Origin: Sphingomonas paeninsulae
Lineage (GTDB): Bacteria; Pseudomonadota; Alphaproteobacteria; Sphingomonadales; Sphingomonadaceae
Direction: 5' to 3'
Assembly (NCBI RefSeq): GCF_003660165.1
Contig: NZ_CP032829.1
Location: forward strand, 744,001-808,000
DNA: 64,000 nt
The stretch's first letter is position 1. Each line of letters begins with the position of its first letter. Position numbers and translations under genes: made by a program. The notes beneath the pieces were generated by a model. The model was not told where the DNA came from. It was given only the letters and a program-made list of their open reading frames with translations, and did no database searches. This document shows positions 1 through 9,478 of the stretch, piece after piece.

Positions 1-128
1 CGACCACCGGTCTTGTGCTTACCCTCGGTAAGCATCTTGACGGGCTTGCCCTTCCACAGCGACGACTTGTCGACGAGGATAAGTCCGCGTCGGGCCGGGC
101 TGGTCGGATTATAATGTTTAAGTGCCAT
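1..128 (-). CDS. rplB: 50S ribosomal protein L2 (N-terminal part, runs off the window)
   Basis: The minus-strand frame from the ATG at 128 gives the typical L2 start ([15 protein letters not shown], then [10 protein letters not shown]). Only the first 42 residues are inside the window. L2 is a primary 23S rRNA binder of the large subunit near the peptidyl transferase centre. It follows rplW by 3 nt, the usual S10-operon order, so it should be co-transcribed and is last here only because the window ends. Confidence 0.97.
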   Translation of the reverse strand, partial: MALKHYNPTSPARRGLILVDKSSLWKGKPVKMLTEGKHKTGG

Positions 129-131
129 GGC

Positions 132-470
132 TTAAATTCCCGTGGTCACGTCGATCGACTGGCCTGCGGCCAGCGTCACGATTGCCTTTTTGAAATCCGA
201 GCGAGTGTAGGGCGTGCCCTTCCACTTCTTGGTCTTGCCTTTCTGGACGATGGTATTCACCTTCATCACAGAAACGGAGAACAGCGCCTCAACCGCAGCT
301 TTGATCTGCGGCTTCGTTGCATCGTTCGCGACCTTGAACACAACTGCGTTGTATTCGCTCATCATCGTCGATTTCTCGGTGATGTAAGGGGCTACGACTA
401 CGTCGTAATGACGTATCTCGACGCCAGCGCCCGCCTTGACGGGCTTTATAGCCCGGCCAAACTTAGCCAT
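132..470 (-). CDS. rplW: 50S ribosomal protein L23
   Basis: The 112-residue protein carries the L23 core (APYITEKS near residue 28, then [15 protein letters not shown]). L23 sits at the exit of the peptide tunnel and is the docking site for trigger factor and SRP. The N-terminus is about 15 residues longer than in E. coli, an Ala/Lys-rich extension. Its start overlaps the end of rplD by 8 nt, so translational coupling is likely. Confidence 0.97.
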   Translation of the reverse strand: MAKFGRAIKPVKAGAGVEIRHYDVVVAPYITEKSTMMSEYNAVVFKVANDATKPQIKAAVEALFSVSVMKVNTIVQKGKTKKWKGTPYTRSDFKKAIVTLAAGQSIDVTTGI

Positions 471-1092
471 TGAACCGCGCCTCCAGCTTTTCGACTGCCG
501 CGCGGGTCAGGACCAGCGTTTCAGCTTTAAGAATGTCGTAAACGTTCGCGCCCACTGCGGGCAAGACGTTAATCGTGTGGATGTTGCCGCAAGCGAGCGC
601 GAAGCTCGTGTCGACCACATCCCCGTCAATGACCAAAGTGGTCTTGCCAAAGCCCAGGCTGGCCAGATTGGCGAACAAGTTCTTGGTCTTGCCATTTTCG
701 ACAGCCAGATTGTCCATGACAATTAGCGTGCCGTCCTTGATCTTCGACGACAGGGCCATTTTGAGGCCCATCGCACGGATTTTCTTGTTTAGCGACGGGT
801 TGAAGTCACGAACGCGAGCACCGTGAGCTTTACCACCGCCGATGAACGTTGGCGCGCGACGGTTACCGTGACGGGCGGTACCGCCACCCTTCTGGTTACC
901 GAACTTTTTACCGGTGCGCGCAACATCAGCACGCTCGCGAGTGCCACGGGCCGTGCCGCGACGCTTTTCGAGCTGCCAGACGACAACACGGTGAAGAATG
1001 TCGGCGCGTGGGTCGAGACCGAACACGTCTTCATTCAATTCGACGTCCGAAGTTGACTTCGCGCCGTCGAGAGTCTGAACTTGCAGTTTCAT
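463..1092 (-). CDS. rplD: 50S ribosomal protein L4
   Basis: The 209-residue protein has the L4 hallmark loop ([17 protein letters not shown], then [13 protein letters not shown]) that reaches into the exit tunnel. In E. coli L4 also represses its own S10 operon through an mRNA leader. The gene lies 2 nt after rplC and overlaps rplW by 8 nt. No E. coli-type S10 leader is visible upstream of rpsJ, so that mode of control cannot be inferred here. Confidence 0.97.
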   Translation of the reverse strand: MKLQVQTLDGAKSTSDVELNEDVFGLDPRADILHRVVVWQLEKRRGTARGTRERADVARTGKKFGNQKGGGTARHGNRRAPTFIGGGKAHGARVRDFNPSLNKKIRAMGLKMALSSKIKDGTLIVMDNLAVENGKTKNLFANLASLGFGKTTLVIDGDVVDTSFALACGNIHTINVLPAVGANVYDILKAETLVLTRAAVEKLEARFNG

Positions 1093-1094
1093 GA

Positions 1095-1850
1095 TCAGCC
1101 CTCCTGGCCGTCGGTCGCTGCTGCCGTCGTCTCAACGACTTCGGCAGGCGTGTCCGCTGCGGTGTTGGTGTTGGCAGGAGCCTTGACCGATGCAGGATAT
1201 GGAGCGTCGGCATGGCGCGCGATTTTGGTCGCGTCCTTGACCATCAGCCATGTCCCCTTCGAGCCAGGAACCGAACCCTTAACGAACAACAGGCCGCGCT
1301 CGACGTCGGTCGATACGATCTCGAGGTTCTGCTGGGTACGCTGACGATCGCCCATATGGCCGGCCATCTTCTTGCCCTTGAAAACTTTACCTGGATCCTG
1401 ACGTTGCCCGGTCGAACCCAGCGAACGGTGAGACACCGAAACACCGTGGGTTGCGCGGAGACCGCCAAAGTTCCAGCGCTTCATACCGCCCTGGAAGCCC
1501 TTACCCTGCGTATGACCCGTCACATCGACCATCTGGCCGGGGACGAAATGATCTGCAGAGATTTCTGCGCCGACATCGACGAGAGCATCTTCCGAAACGC
1601 GAAATTCGTAAACGCGCGCCTTCAGCTCGACTTCGGCTTTACCGAAGTGACCGCGCTGTGGTTTTGCAACGTTCTTGGCTTTCGCAGTACCCGCACCAAC
1701 CTGAACAGCGACGTAACCGTCACGATCAGCAGTACGCTGCGAAATAACCTGGTTATTCTCAAGCGCCAAAACAGTGACGGGCACATGACGACCGTCGTCC
1801 TGGAACAAGCGGGTCATCCCCATTTTCTTCGCGATCACGCCAGTGCGCAT
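1095..1850 (-). CDS. rplC: 50S ribosomal protein L3
   Basis: L3 is an early-assembly protein of the large subunit; the motif [17 protein letters not shown] with RSLGSTGQ is the conserved peptidyl-transferase-proximal loop. Three in-frame starts exist (TTG 1871, ATG 1856, ATG 1850). A GAGGAG ribosome site at 1858-1863 sits 7 nt before the ATG at 1850 but only 1 nt before the ATG at 1856. I therefore choose 1850, giving 251 residues beginning [11 protein letters not shown] as in relatives. The C-terminus has an Ala/Thr-rich tail of about 40 residues beyond the E. coli length. Confidence 0.95.
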   Translation of the reverse strand: MRTGVIAKKMGMTRLFQDDGRHVPVTVLALENNQVISQRTADRDGYVAVQVGAGTAKAKNVAKPQRGHFGKAEVELKARVYEFRVSEDALVDVGAEISADHFVPGQMVDVTGHTQGKGFQGGMKRWNFGGLRATHGVSVSHRSLGSTGQRQDPGKVFKGKKMAGHMGDRQRTQQNLEIVSTDVERGLLFVKGSVPGSKGTWLMVKDATKIARHADAPYPASVKAPANTNTAADTPAEVVETTAAATDGQEG

Positions 1851-1870
1851 GACCATGCTCCTCAAATGCA

Positions 1871-1980
1871 ACAGAGGCCCGCAAGGACTATTCCTTACGG
1901 GCTTGCCTCAGCCCCATATATAAATGCGTGTCCCCGTCAGGGCTGGTTCCTCCGTTAGGAGGAGACGGGGGACGCAGACC
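1871..1980 (-). promoter_or_regulatory. Two hairpins in the rpsJ-rplC spacer
   Basis: The spacer between rpsJ and rplC is unusually long (about 197 nt) for this operon. It holds one hairpin with about 9 bp arms at 1878-1903, and a compound hairpin at 1930-1973. The outer arms of the second (GTCCCCGTC with GACGGGGGAC, one bulged G) enclose an inner CCTCC/GGAGG stem with a GTTA loop. Neither is followed by a T tract in the direction of transcription, so they do not look like terminators. They could be processing sites or a protein-binding leader for rplC; this is inference. Confidence 0.45.
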
Positions 1981-2047
1981 CCAGCAAGCTGGGCGGTATC
2001 CCGAATCTCCGCTTGCGAATCCCGAAGGCCGCGGCGGAGACAGGTCA

Positions 2048-2359
2048 TTAGGCCAAACGGATCTCTACGTCTACCCCTGCAGCGAGGTCGAGCTTCATCA
2101 AAGCATCAACTGTCTGCGGCGTAGGCTGAATGATATCAAGCAGGCGCTTGTAAGTGCGGACTTCGAACTGCTCACGCGACTTTTTGTCGACGTGCGGTCC
2201 ACGGTTCACAGTGAACTTCTCGATGCGCGTAGGCAACGGGATCGGACCACGGATGAGGGCGCCTGTGCGCTTTGCCGTATCGGCAATATCACCAGTGGCC
2301 TGATCGAGCACACGATGATCGAACGCCTTCAGGCGAATGCGGATATTCTGCGTTTCCAT
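2048..2359 (-). CDS. rpsJ: 30S ribosomal protein S10 (NusE)
   Basis: The protein matches S10 throughout ([15 protein letters not shown], then [16 protein letters not shown] and [11 protein letters not shown]). S10 is a 3' head protein of the 30S subunit and, as NusE, partners NusB and NusG in transcription antitermination. ATGs lie at 2365 and 2359; I prefer 2359 (METQNIRI, 103 residues) because alphaproteobacterial S10 proteins start there. Neither start has a clear Shine-Dalgarno. Confidence 0.95.
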   Translation of the reverse strand: METQNIRIRLKAFDHRVLDQATGDIADTAKRTGALIRGPIPLPTRIEKFTVNRGPHVDKKSREQFEVRTYKRLLDIIQPTPQTVDALMKLDLAAGVDVEIRLA

Positions 2360-2414
2360 GTCCATACCGATGCGAAAGAGCCGACCCGTCTTGCGGGCTT
2401 ACATAAATAGCAAA

Positions 2415-2444
2415 CCGCCCGACTCTCGGTTGAGAATCGAGCGG
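2415..2444 (-). terminator. Strong hairpin between tuf and rpsJ, possible attenuator
   Basis: In the transcript, 13-nt arms (2432-2444 with 2415-2427) pair fully if two G-U pairs are allowed, around a four-base loop. A short T-rich stretch (TTTGCTATTT) follows on the transcribed strand, weaker than a classic T tract. It lies 17 nt after the tuf stop. It may partly terminate, so that tuf is made in excess over rpsJ, or protect the tuf 3' end. Confidence 0.5.
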
Positions 2445-2460
2445 TGTGCGGTCGTCTATA

Positions 2461-3651
2461 TTACTTGGTGATCGAAGCCACAACCCCGGAGCCGACCGTG
2501 CGGCCGCCTTCGCGGATCGAGAAGCGCAGGCCCTGCTCCATCGCGATTGGCGCGATAAGCTTGACACCGAGCTGCACGTTGTCGCCTGGCATGACCATTT
2601 CAGTGCCCTCTGGGAGGACAACTTCGCCGGTCACGTCGGTCGTACGGAAGTAGAACTGCGGACGGTAGTTTGCGAAGAACGGCGTATGACGGCCACCCTC
2701 GTCCTTCGACAGGACGTAAACTTCCGACTGGAATTCGGTGTGCGGCTTGATCGAACCGGGCTTGCAGAGAACCTGTCCACGCTCAACTTCTTCACGGCCA
2801 ACACCGCGGATGAGTGCACCGATGTTGTCGCCGGCCTGACCCTGATCGAGCAGCTTGCGGAACATTTCGACGCCGGTCACGACGGTCTTCTTGGTGTCCT
2901 TAAGACCGACGATTTCAACTTCTTCGCCAACCTTAACGATGCCGGTTTCGACGCGACCGGTAACAACCGTACCGCGACCCGAAATCGAGAACACGTCCTC
3001 GATTGGCATCAGGAATGGCTTGTCCAGCGGACGAGCAGGCTGTGGGATCCAGCTGTCTACAGCGGCCATCAGCTTCAGAACGGCGTCATGGCCGATCTCA
3101 GGCTGCTTGTCGTCGAGCGCACAAACGGCCGAACCCTGGATGATGGGGATGTTATCGCCATCGAAATCATACTTCGAAAGAAGTTCGCGGATTTCCATTT
3201 CGACGAGCTCAAGGATTTCTGGATCATCGACCAGATCGACCTTGTTCATGAACACGACGAGCTGGGGGACACCAACCTGACGAGCGAGCAAAATGTGCTC
3301 GCGAGTCTGTGGCATAGGACCGTCAGTTGCGGAAACGACGAGAATGCCGCCATCCATCTGAGCAGCACCGGTGATCATGTTCTTCACATAATCGGCGTGG
3401 CCCGGGCAATCGACGTGCGCGTAGTGACGAGCTTCGGTTTCATATTCGACGTGTGCGGTCGAAATAGTGATGCCGCGCTCGCGCTCTTCGGGAGCCTTGT
3501 CGATGTTGGCATAGCTGGTGAAAGTCGCGCCGCCGGTTTCTGCGAGCACTTTCGTGATTGCAGCCGTCAGTGAAGTCTTACCGTGATCGACGTGACCGAT
3601 CGTGCCGATGTTACAATGCGGCTTGGTCCGCTCGAACTTTGCTTTTGCCAT
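2461..3651 (-). CDS. tuf: Elongation factor Tu
   Basis: The 396-residue protein is full-length EF-Tu, the GTPase that delivers aminoacyl-tRNA to the ribosomal A site. P-loop GHVDHGKTS is at residues 18-26, the switch I region RGITIS at about 58, DCPGHADY at about 80, and NKVD at about 135. It is the fourth gene of the str operon, separated from fusA by 78 nt. Only one tuf copy is in this window; whether a second exists cannot be told from here. Confidence 0.98.
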   Translation of the reverse strand: MAKAKFERTKPHCNIGTIGHVDHGKTSLTAAITKVLAETGGATFTSYANIDKAPEERERGITISTAHVEYETEARHYAHVDCPGHADYVKNMITGAAQMDGGILVVSATDGPMPQTREHILLARQVGVPQLVVFMNKVDLVDDPEILELVEMEIRELLSKYDFDGDNIPIIQGSAVCALDDKQPEIGHDAVLKLMAAVDSWIPQPARPLDKPFLMPIEDVFSISGRGTVVTGRVETGIVKVGEEVEIVGLKDTKKTVVTGVEMFRKLLDQGQAGDNIGALIRGVGREEVERGQVLCKPGSIKPHTEFQSEVYVLSKDEGGRHTPFFANYRPQFYFRTTDVTGEVVLPEGTEMVMPGDNVQLGVKLIAPIAMEQGLRFSIREGGRTVGSGVVASITK

Positions 3652-3729
3652 GATTTCCTACCTTCGTTTTTCAAATATCTGCGGGCGCGCCGCGCCGGTG
3701 CGGCGTGGCCCATAATCACAATTTTACGA

Positions 3730-5805
3730 TTACGCCAGCTTCGCTTTGACTTCTTCTGCAACGTTTGCCGGAACTTCCTCATAATGAGAGAATTCCATGC
3801 TGTACTGAGCACGTCCCTGAGTGAACGAACGCAGCTGATTCACATAGCCGAACATGTTAGCCAAAGGCACCATTGCCTCGACGGTTTGTGCGTTACCACG
3901 AGTGTCGGTGCCCTGAATCTGCCCGCGGCGTGAGTTCATGTCGCCGATGACGTCGCCCAGATAATCCTCTGGAGTGACGACTTCGACCTTCATGATCGGC
4001 TCGAGCAGCTTGATGCCTGCCTTCTGGGCACCTTCGCGCATCGCTGCACGTCCGGTGATTTCAAAAGCCAGCGCCGACGAATCGACGTCATGGTAGGCAC
4101 CGTCTGTAAGATGGATCTCGAAATCGATGATGGGGAAGCCGATGAGCGAACCGGTGTTTGCGATTTCGCGCATACCCTTTTCGACCGACGGGATATATTC
4201 CTTGGGGATATTGCCGCCCTTGACCTCGTCGAAGAACAGCACACCTGTGCCACGCTCACCAGGGACCAGCGTCAGCTTTACGCGACCGAACTGCCCCGAA
4301 CCACCCGACTGTTTCTTGTGGGTGTAATCGATGTCGACAGTCTTGCCGAGATACTCGCGATAGGCGACCTGTGGCGCGCCCACGTTGGCTTCGACCTTAA
4401 ATTCGCGACGCATACGATCGACGGTGATTTCGAGGTGAAGCTCGCCCATCCCCTTGATGATCGTCTGACCCGATTCGTGATCTGTGCTAACGCGCAACGA
4501 AGGATCTTCGCGTGCAAGACGATTGAGAGCGATGCCCATCTTTTCCTGATCGGCCTTGGTCTTCGGTTCCACGGCAACCTCGATGACGGGGTCCGGAAAC
4601 TCCATCCGCTCAAGGATGATCGGCGCGTTCAGGGCGCACAGGGTTTCACCCGTCGTCGTGTCTTTCAGACCAGCGAGCGCAACGATGTCGCCTGCATAGG
4701 CCACCTGGATATCTTCGCGGTCATTAGCATGCATCAACAGCATACGGCCGACCTTTTCTTTCTTGTCCTTAACCGAGTTCAACACGATCGACGACGTATC
4801 CAGCTTTCCCGAATAGATACGGGCAAAGGTCAGCGTACCGACGAAAGGATCGTTCATCACCTTGAACGCGAGCGCCGAGAACGGTGCTTCGTCGTTGGTT
4901 TCGCGCGATTCGACAGTCTCACCGTCGAGCTTCGTGCCTTCGACAGCAGGAACGTCGAGCGGCGACGGCAGATAGTCGACAACAGCGTCAAGCAAAGGCT
5001 GAACGCCCTTGTTCTTGAACGCCGAACCGCAAAGCACGGGAACGAATGCGAAAGCCAGCGTACCCTTGCGGATCAGCGCCTTCAGCGTCGCAGTGTCAGG
5101 CTCGGTGCCGTTGAGATAGGCCTCCATGACATCGTCGTCTTGCTCGACGGCCATTTCGATCAGCTCTGAACGAGCTGTCGCGGCTGCGTCGGCGAGATCG
5201 GCCGGAATGTCCTGATATTCGAACTTCGCGCCCAGCGACTCTTCGAGCCAGATGATCGCACGGTTCTCGACCAGATCGACGAGGCCCTTAAAGCCCCCCT
5301 CGATACCGATGGGGAGATACAGGACTGCCGGACGCGCGCCCAGGCGATCCTTGATCATGTCCACGCAACGCTGGAAGTTCGCGCCGGTACGGTCGAGCTT
5401 GTTGACGAAGCACATCCGCGGAACTTTATATTTGTCAGCCTGACGCCAGACAGTCTCGGACTGCGGCTCAACGCCGGCAACACCGTCGAAACAGGCTACC
5501 GCGCCATCGAGAACGCGCAACGAACGCTCGACTTCGATCGTGAAGTCAACGTGCCCGGGGGTGTCGATGATGTTGATGCGGTGGTCGTTCCAGAAGCACG
5601 TTGTAGCGGCGCTGGTGATCGTGATCCCGCGCTCTTGCTCCTGCTCCATCCAGTCCATCGTCGCGGTGCCTTCATGCACTTCGCCGATCTTGTAGGACTT
5701 TCCGGTGTAGTACAGAATCCGCTCTGTGGTCGTCGTTTTCCCGGCGTCGATGTGCGCCATGATGCCGATATTGCGATACATGCTGAGCGGATGGCTGCGG
5801 GCCAT
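3730..5805 (-). CDS. fusA: Elongation factor G
   Basis: The 691-residue translocase GTPase has AHIDAGKTT (residues 17-25), [10 protein letters not shown] at about 59, DTPGHVDF at about 81 and NKLDR at about 135, then domains II-V ending in the conserved [17 protein letters not shown]. It drives tRNA-mRNA translocation and, with RRF, ribosome recycling. It sits between rpsG and tuf in the standard str order. A hairpin with a T tract lies just upstream at the rpsG end. Confidence 0.98.
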   Translation of the reverse strand: MARSHPLSMYRNIGIMAHIDAGKTTTTERILYYTGKSYKIGEVHEGTATMDWMEQEQERGITITSAATTCFWNDHRINIIDTPGHVDFTIEVERSLRVLDGAVACFDGVAGVEPQSETVWRQADKYKVPRMCFVNKLDRTGANFQRCVDMIKDRLGARPAVLYLPIGIEGGFKGLVDLVENRAIIWLEESLGAKFEYQDIPADLADAAATARSELIEMAVEQDDDVMEAYLNGTEPDTATLKALIRKGTLAFAFVPVLCGSAFKNKGVQPLLDAVVDYLPSPLDVPAVEGTKLDGETVESRETNDEAPFSALAFKVMNDPFVGTLTFARIYSGKLDTSSIVLNSVKDKKEKVGRMLLMHANDREDIQVAYAGDIVALAGLKDTTTGETLCALNAPIILERMEFPDPVIEVAVEPKTKADQEKMGIALNRLAREDPSLRVSTDHESGQTIIKGMGELHLEITVDRMRREFKVEANVGAPQVAYREYLGKTVDIDYTHKKQSGGSGQFGRVKLTLVPGERGTGVLFFDEVKGGNIPKEYIPSVEKGMREIANTGSLIGFPIIDFEIHLTDGAYHDVDSSALAFEITGRAAMREGAQKAGIKLLEPIMKVEVVTPEDYLGDVIGDMNSRRGQIQGTDTRGNAQTVEAMVPLANMFGYVNQLRSFTQGRAQYSMEFSHYEEVPANVAEEVKAKLA

Positions 5806-5914
5806 GACGGTAACTCCGAAAAAGTTTGGAGGCGAACCGCGACGGCCCGCCTCCGGATTATATAGTGACTACCAACGATGTTCTCAACATAATCGCTGCT
5901 ACCAGCGTCATATC

Positions 5915-5937
5915 AAAAAACCCGTTGTTACCAACGG
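5915..5937 (-). terminator. Intrinsic-terminator-like hairpin built into the rpsG stop codon
   Basis: On the transcribed strand a 6-bp stem (CCGTTG with CAACGG, four-base loop) at 5922-5937 is followed by G and six T (5915-5920). The rpsG stop codon TAA falls in the loop. Ribosomes terminating on rpsG would melt the hairpin, so read-through into fusA could depend on rpsG translation. A second small hairpin (CGCTG-GTAG-CAGCG) follows immediately. Confidence 0.5.
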
Positions 5938-6398
5938 TAATGCGAGAATGCACGGTTGGCTTCTGCCATCCGGTGCGTGTCTTCGCGCTTCTTGACGGCG
6001 TTACCGCGATTGTTCGCAGCATCCATCAATTCACCCGAAAGACGTGCCGACATCGTATGCTCCGACCGCGCACGCGCCGCCGTGATGAGCCAACGAATAG
6101 CCAAAGCCTGCGAACGCTCGGTCCGCACTTCGACTGGCACCTGATAGGTGGCACCACCAACGCGACGCGAACGAACTTCGATGCCGGGCTTCACGTTGTT
6201 CAGCGCATCATGGAAAACACCGATCGGATCGCGCTTGGCGCGCGCTTCGACGGTTTCCATCGCGCTGTACACGATATTCTCGGCAACGGCTTTTTTACCG
6301 TCCAGCATGACGCTGTTCATGAATTTCGACAGAACCTGATCGCCAAAGCGTGGATCAGGCAGGATTTCCCGCTTTTCGGGACGACGACGACGTGCCAT
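5928..6398 (-). CDS. rpsG: 30S ribosomal protein S7
   Basis: The 156-residue protein has the S7 N-terminus ([20 protein letters not shown]) and the helix MEARAKRD-type segment [15 protein letters not shown]7 nucleates assembly of the 30S head and contacts tRNA at the E site. In E. coli it represses its operon by binding the rpsL-rpsG spacer; here that spacer is 51 nt and I see no obvious 16S mimic. Confidence 0.97.
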   Translation of the reverse strand: MARRRRPEKREILPDPRFGDQVLSKFMNSVMLDGKKAVAENIVYSAMETVEARAKRDPIGVFHDALNNVKPGIEVRSRRVGGATYQVPVEVRTERSQALAIRWLITAARARSEHTMSARLSGELMDAANNRGNAVKKREDTHRMAEANRAFSHYRW

Positions 6399-6449
6399 TT
6401 CAATTTCCTTCTAAACTTCAGCCTTTAGTGCCAGCAATAAACTGGCGGC

Positions 6450-6821
6450 TTACTTCGGACGCTTGGCGCCGTACTTGGAACGTGACTGCTTGCGATCCTT
6501 GACACCCTGGGTATCGAGAACGCCGCGCAGTACGTGGTAACGCACACCGGGAAGATCGCGAACACGACCGCCACGGATCAGCACGACCGAATGCTCCTGA
6601 AGGTTATGACCTTCACCCGGAATATAGCTGATAACTTCGCGCTGGTTCGTCAGGCGGATCTTGGCCACCTTGCGAAGCGCCGAGTTCGGCTTTTTCGGAG
6701 TCGTTGTGTAAACGCGCGTGCAAACGCCACGCTTCTGCGGATTTGCTTCCATCGCAGGGACCTTGGATTTGGCCTTCTGCGGGTCGCGACCCTTGCGGAT
6801 CAACTGGTTAATCGTCGGCAT
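6450..6821 (-). CDS. rpsL: 30S ribosomal protein S12, with arginine at position 88
   Basis: The 123-residue S12 is a decoding-centre protein. The loop [13 protein letters not shown] carries the usual Lys43, but the second streptomycin hot spot reads [11 protein letters not shown], so residue 88 (Met counted) is Arg where E. coli has Lys. K88R is a classical streptomycin-resistance substitution in E. coli. The gene is first in the operon; its promoter is proposed at 6989-7017, giving a leader of about 160 nt. Confidence 0.97.
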   Translation of the reverse strand: MPTINQLIRKGRDPQKAKSKVPAMEANPQKRGVCTRVYTTTPKKPNSALRKVAKIRLTNQREVISYIPGEGHNLQEHSVVLIRGGRVRDLPGVRYHVLRGVLDTQGVKDRKQSRSKYGAKRPK

Positions 6822-6988
6822 TTGAAGCCTTCACCTTTTGATTGCGGTTACTTTGCCGGTAGCGCGACGTCCCTGACGGGAACGCGTTAAAGCCGGGTGG
6901 CTAAACGCCCCCCAGTCCATCACGCAGCGGCAATGTTCAAGCTTTCGTCCCGCCAGACTCACAAAGGGGTCGTGCGAAGCGAGGGCGG

Positions 6989-7017
6989 CCCTTAACGCAG
7001 GAGTCGGACAGGGTCAA
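6989..7017 (-). promoter_or_regulatory. Sigma-70 promoter of the str operon
   Basis: On the minus strand there is TTGACC (7012-7017), a 17-nt spacer, and TAAGGG (6989-6994), followed by CCGCC. The rplU promoter at 29812 has a similar -35 and the same AGGGCCGCC block. It lies just in front of the oppositely directed glycosyltransferase gene, so transcription diverges from this point. Confidence 0.6.
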
Positions 7018-7070
7018 CATTGACGGCCCAAACGATTGCGCACATCGATGCCCGCCCCTATGCGGCCGCC

Positions 7071-8603
7071 ATGGCCAGCGTCGTGATCGAACAAACCCCG
7101 AAGCGAACACAGAGTCTCCTCGACTCGATCGAACAGCTTGAGGGCTGGCGGCTGTTCGCATTTTTCGCCCTGATCGCGATCGTGGCGCGTTGGCAAACCT
7201 TCGGCAATCCAGTCGGTGGATTCGACGAGCAGTTCTACCTCGTCATGGGCGACCGGATGCTTCAGGGCGCGCTGCCCTATGTCGACATCTTCGATCGCAA
7301 GCCGATCGGCCTTTTCCTGATTTTCGGGTTCATCCGGCTTCTCGGCGGCGAAGGAACGATCCAGACACAGATTATCGCCTGCCTGTTCGTGATTGCGACC
7401 GCGATGCTGATCCATCGCCTCGCACGTAGGATAGCGCCACCCGGTGCAGCTCTGGCTGCAGGGGTTGCCTACATATTCTGGCTGAACTTCCTGGAAGGCG
7501 AGGGCAGTCAGGCTCCGGTATTCTTCAACCTGACGATGATCGCTGCTGCCCTGGTGGTTGCGCGTGCGTGGCGTAATCGCGGCGCAAACCTCGCCGCCCT
7601 CGGCACGGCAGCCATGCTGCTCGCCGGCATCGCCATCCAGATCAAATATACCGCGTTGTTCGAAGGCATTTTCTTCGGGCTTGCGTTGATGTGGACCGGC
7701 TGGCGGGCTGGCATCTCCCCTGTCCGGCTGATCGCGTTGGGAGCGCTGTGGGTAGCCGTTGCACTGCTGCCAACGGCGGTCGCGTTGGTCACTTACGTCG
7801 CGATGGGTCATGGGCAGGAATTCTTCTTTGCCAATTTCGTTTCAATGTTCGGCAAACAGGGCGACAGCGCGGCAACGAGTCGGGAAGGACTGGCAACCAT
7901 GGCCGCGATATTATCGCCGCTGCTGGGACTTGCCGCCTTTCCCCCGCCTGCGACAAGCCCCGAAGAACTGTCGGAACGCCGCTTCGTGCAGCTTTGGCTG
8001 TTCGCCGCGATTGCCGGTCTGTTGATCTTCGGAAGTTTTCCAACCCCACAATATGCGATGCCACTGCTGGTGCCCGTCGTGATCGCCGCAGCGCCCCGCC
8101 TCGGACTCGGTAACGGGATCAAGACTTTCCGATGGGTGATGCTGATATGCGCACTGGTCGCGGGGCAGATCGTAATCGGGGCACTGATTCACAACAAGGG
8201 AGGTCGCGCCGAAGCTGCAGCGATTACCGCGGCCGCAATGCCCCGCCACGGCGGCTGCATATTCGTTTATGATGGCTACCCCGCGCTGTACCGGCTCACG
8301 CATAGCTGCTTGTTGTCGCGCTACGTTTTTCCCGGCCATCTCAACATGGAGAATGAGGACAGCATCAAAGCACTCGGCGTCGATGCATCGGATGAAGTCG
8401 AACGCATCATGCAGGCTGGTCCCGAAACGGTCATTGACGATTGGCCGACGTTCGAATTCGGCAATCACGTCGCGCACGCAACCGTCGTGCGCTATCTTGC
8501 CCGCGATTATCATCTCGTGCTGCGCCTGCCGACCGGCGCAAACCGCTTTCGCTTGGTCTATCGTCGCAACGAAACCGGTTCGATTTCCACCGGTCGAATG
8601 TAA
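7071..8603 (+). CDS. Integral-membrane glycosyltransferase of the GT-C / family 39 type
   Basis: About 510 residues with some ten hydrophobic segments. The first periplasmic loop carries GGFDEQFY soon after TM1, the acidic pair typical of GT-C enzymes that use polyprenyl-phosphate sugars. A soluble C-terminal part of about 130 residues follows the last membrane segment. Substrate and acceptor cannot be read from sequence; sphingomonads make glycosphingolipids and exopolysaccharides, so an envelope glycan is likely. A TTG at 7020 in the same frame is an alternative start with a weak ACAGGG site; I prefer the ATG at 7071. Its 3' end overlaps the convergent transporter gene by 46 nt. Confidence 0.75.
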   Translation: MASVVIEQTPKRTQSLLDSIEQLEGWRLFAFFALIAIVARWQTFGNPVGGFDEQFYLVMGDRMLQGALPYVDIFDRKPIGLFLIFGFIRLLGGEGTIQTQIIACLFVIATAMLIHRLARRIAPPGAALAAGVAYIFWLNFLEGEGSQAPVFFNLTMIAAALVVARAWRNRGANLAALGTAAMLLAGIAIQIKYTALFEGIFFGLALMWTGWRAGISPVRLIALGALWVAVALLPTAVALVTYVAMGHGQEFFFANFVSMFGKQGDSAATSREGLATMAAILSPLLGLAAFPPPATSPEELSERRFVQLWLFAAIAGLLIFGSFPTPQYAMPLLVPVVIAAAPRLGLGNGIKTFRWVMLICALVAGQIVIGALIHNKGGRAEAAAITAAAMPRHGGCIFVYDGYPALYRLTHSCLLSRYVFPGHLNMENEDSIKALGVDASDEVERIMQAGPETVIDDWPTFEFGNHVAHATVVRYLARDYHLVLRLPTGANRFRLVYRRNETGSISTGRM

Positions 8604-9478
8604 AGCCTGGTAACTGTTGGAAACTGTTTGCGAACATCCGCTTCGATTTCCGCGATGATCCGCTCAACATCGCCCGCCGAAATCCGGTTGTCGAAGTCCA
8701 CACTCATTGCCGCAACAATCTGATCGGGGGCGTTATGCACGGTGATAACTTCGCCTACCCGCATTATCCCGACTCGCGACGCAGCCTCTCGCAAGCCCGT
8801 CACCAAGGCCGGATCGGCCGCCTCCCCGATCAACAACCCCTTCGCTTCACGCGCGAGGAAAATTGCGACCATGCCCAGCAACAGCCCAATCACGATCGAG
8901 GCCGCACCATCGAAGTGCGGATTGCCCGTAACCTGCGAAAGCACCAGCCCGATCGCAGCCACGATCAGCCCCGCCATCGCCGCACCGTTCTCCAGCAGGA
9001 CGATCACCACGGTTGCGTCCTTCGTGCCGGTCAGCGCCTTCCACCAGCTCTTGCCTCCTCGCGACCCGTTGAATTGGCGAAAAGCCGCAACGGTCGATCC
9101 ACCTTCCAGCACGAAAGCCACCAGCAACACGCCATAGGCAATCAGCGGATCGACTGCCGGTTCGGGGGCGAGCATATGAAGGATACCCTCATAAACAGAA
9201 ACTCCTGCACCCAACGCGAACACCAGCAGCGCGACCACGAAGCTCCAGAAATAAAGCTCCCGGCCATAGCCACCCGGATATCTTGCGTCGGGCGCTTTGA
9301 CCGACCGCTTCTGCCCATAAAGCAACAGCAACTGGTTGGTTGAATCGACCAGGCTATGGACGCCTTCGGTCAGCATCGCCGACGATCCCGTCACTGCCGC
9401 AGCCACGAATTTTGCGACTGCAATGCCGACATTTGCTGCCAGCGCGACAATCAGAACGCGATTATTTCCGGGCTTCAT
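8558..9478 (-). CDS. Cation diffusion facilitator (CDF) family transporter
   Basis: 306 residues with about six membrane helices and a C-terminal cytoplasmic domain (SVDFDNRISAGDVERI). Metal-site residues of the family are present: H41 and D45 in EGVHSLVDS, and H188/D190 in NPHFDGAAS. CDF proteins export Zn, Co, Fe or Mn by proton exchange; the metal is not predictable here. The ATG at 9478 is chosen because it overlaps the stop of the upstream PAP2 gene as ATGA; an upstream in-frame extension would be arginine-rich and unlike the family. Confidence 0.85.
   Translation of the reverse strand: MKPGNNRVLIVALAANVGIAVAKFVAAAVTGSSAMLTEGVHSLVDSTNQLLLLYGQKRSVKAPDARYPGGYGRELYFWSFVVALLVFALGAGVSVYEGILHMLAPEPAVDPLIAYGVLLVAFVLEGGSTVAAFRQFNGSRGGKSWWKALTGTKDATVVIVLLENGAAMAGLIVAAIGLVLSQVTGNPHFDGAASIVIGLLLGMVAIFLAREAKGLLIGEAADPALVTGLREAASRVGIMRVGEVITVHNAPDQIVAAMSVDFDNRISAGDVERIIAEIEADVRKQFPTVTRLYIRPVEIEPVSLRR

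Noticed and set aside
2446-3573. 375-codon plus-strand frame opposite tuf
   Set aside because: Antisense to a highly conserved gene; a GC-rich codon artefact with no recognisable protein features. Similar frames opposite fusA, lpdA, glnE and the ATP-grasp gene were dropped for the same reason.
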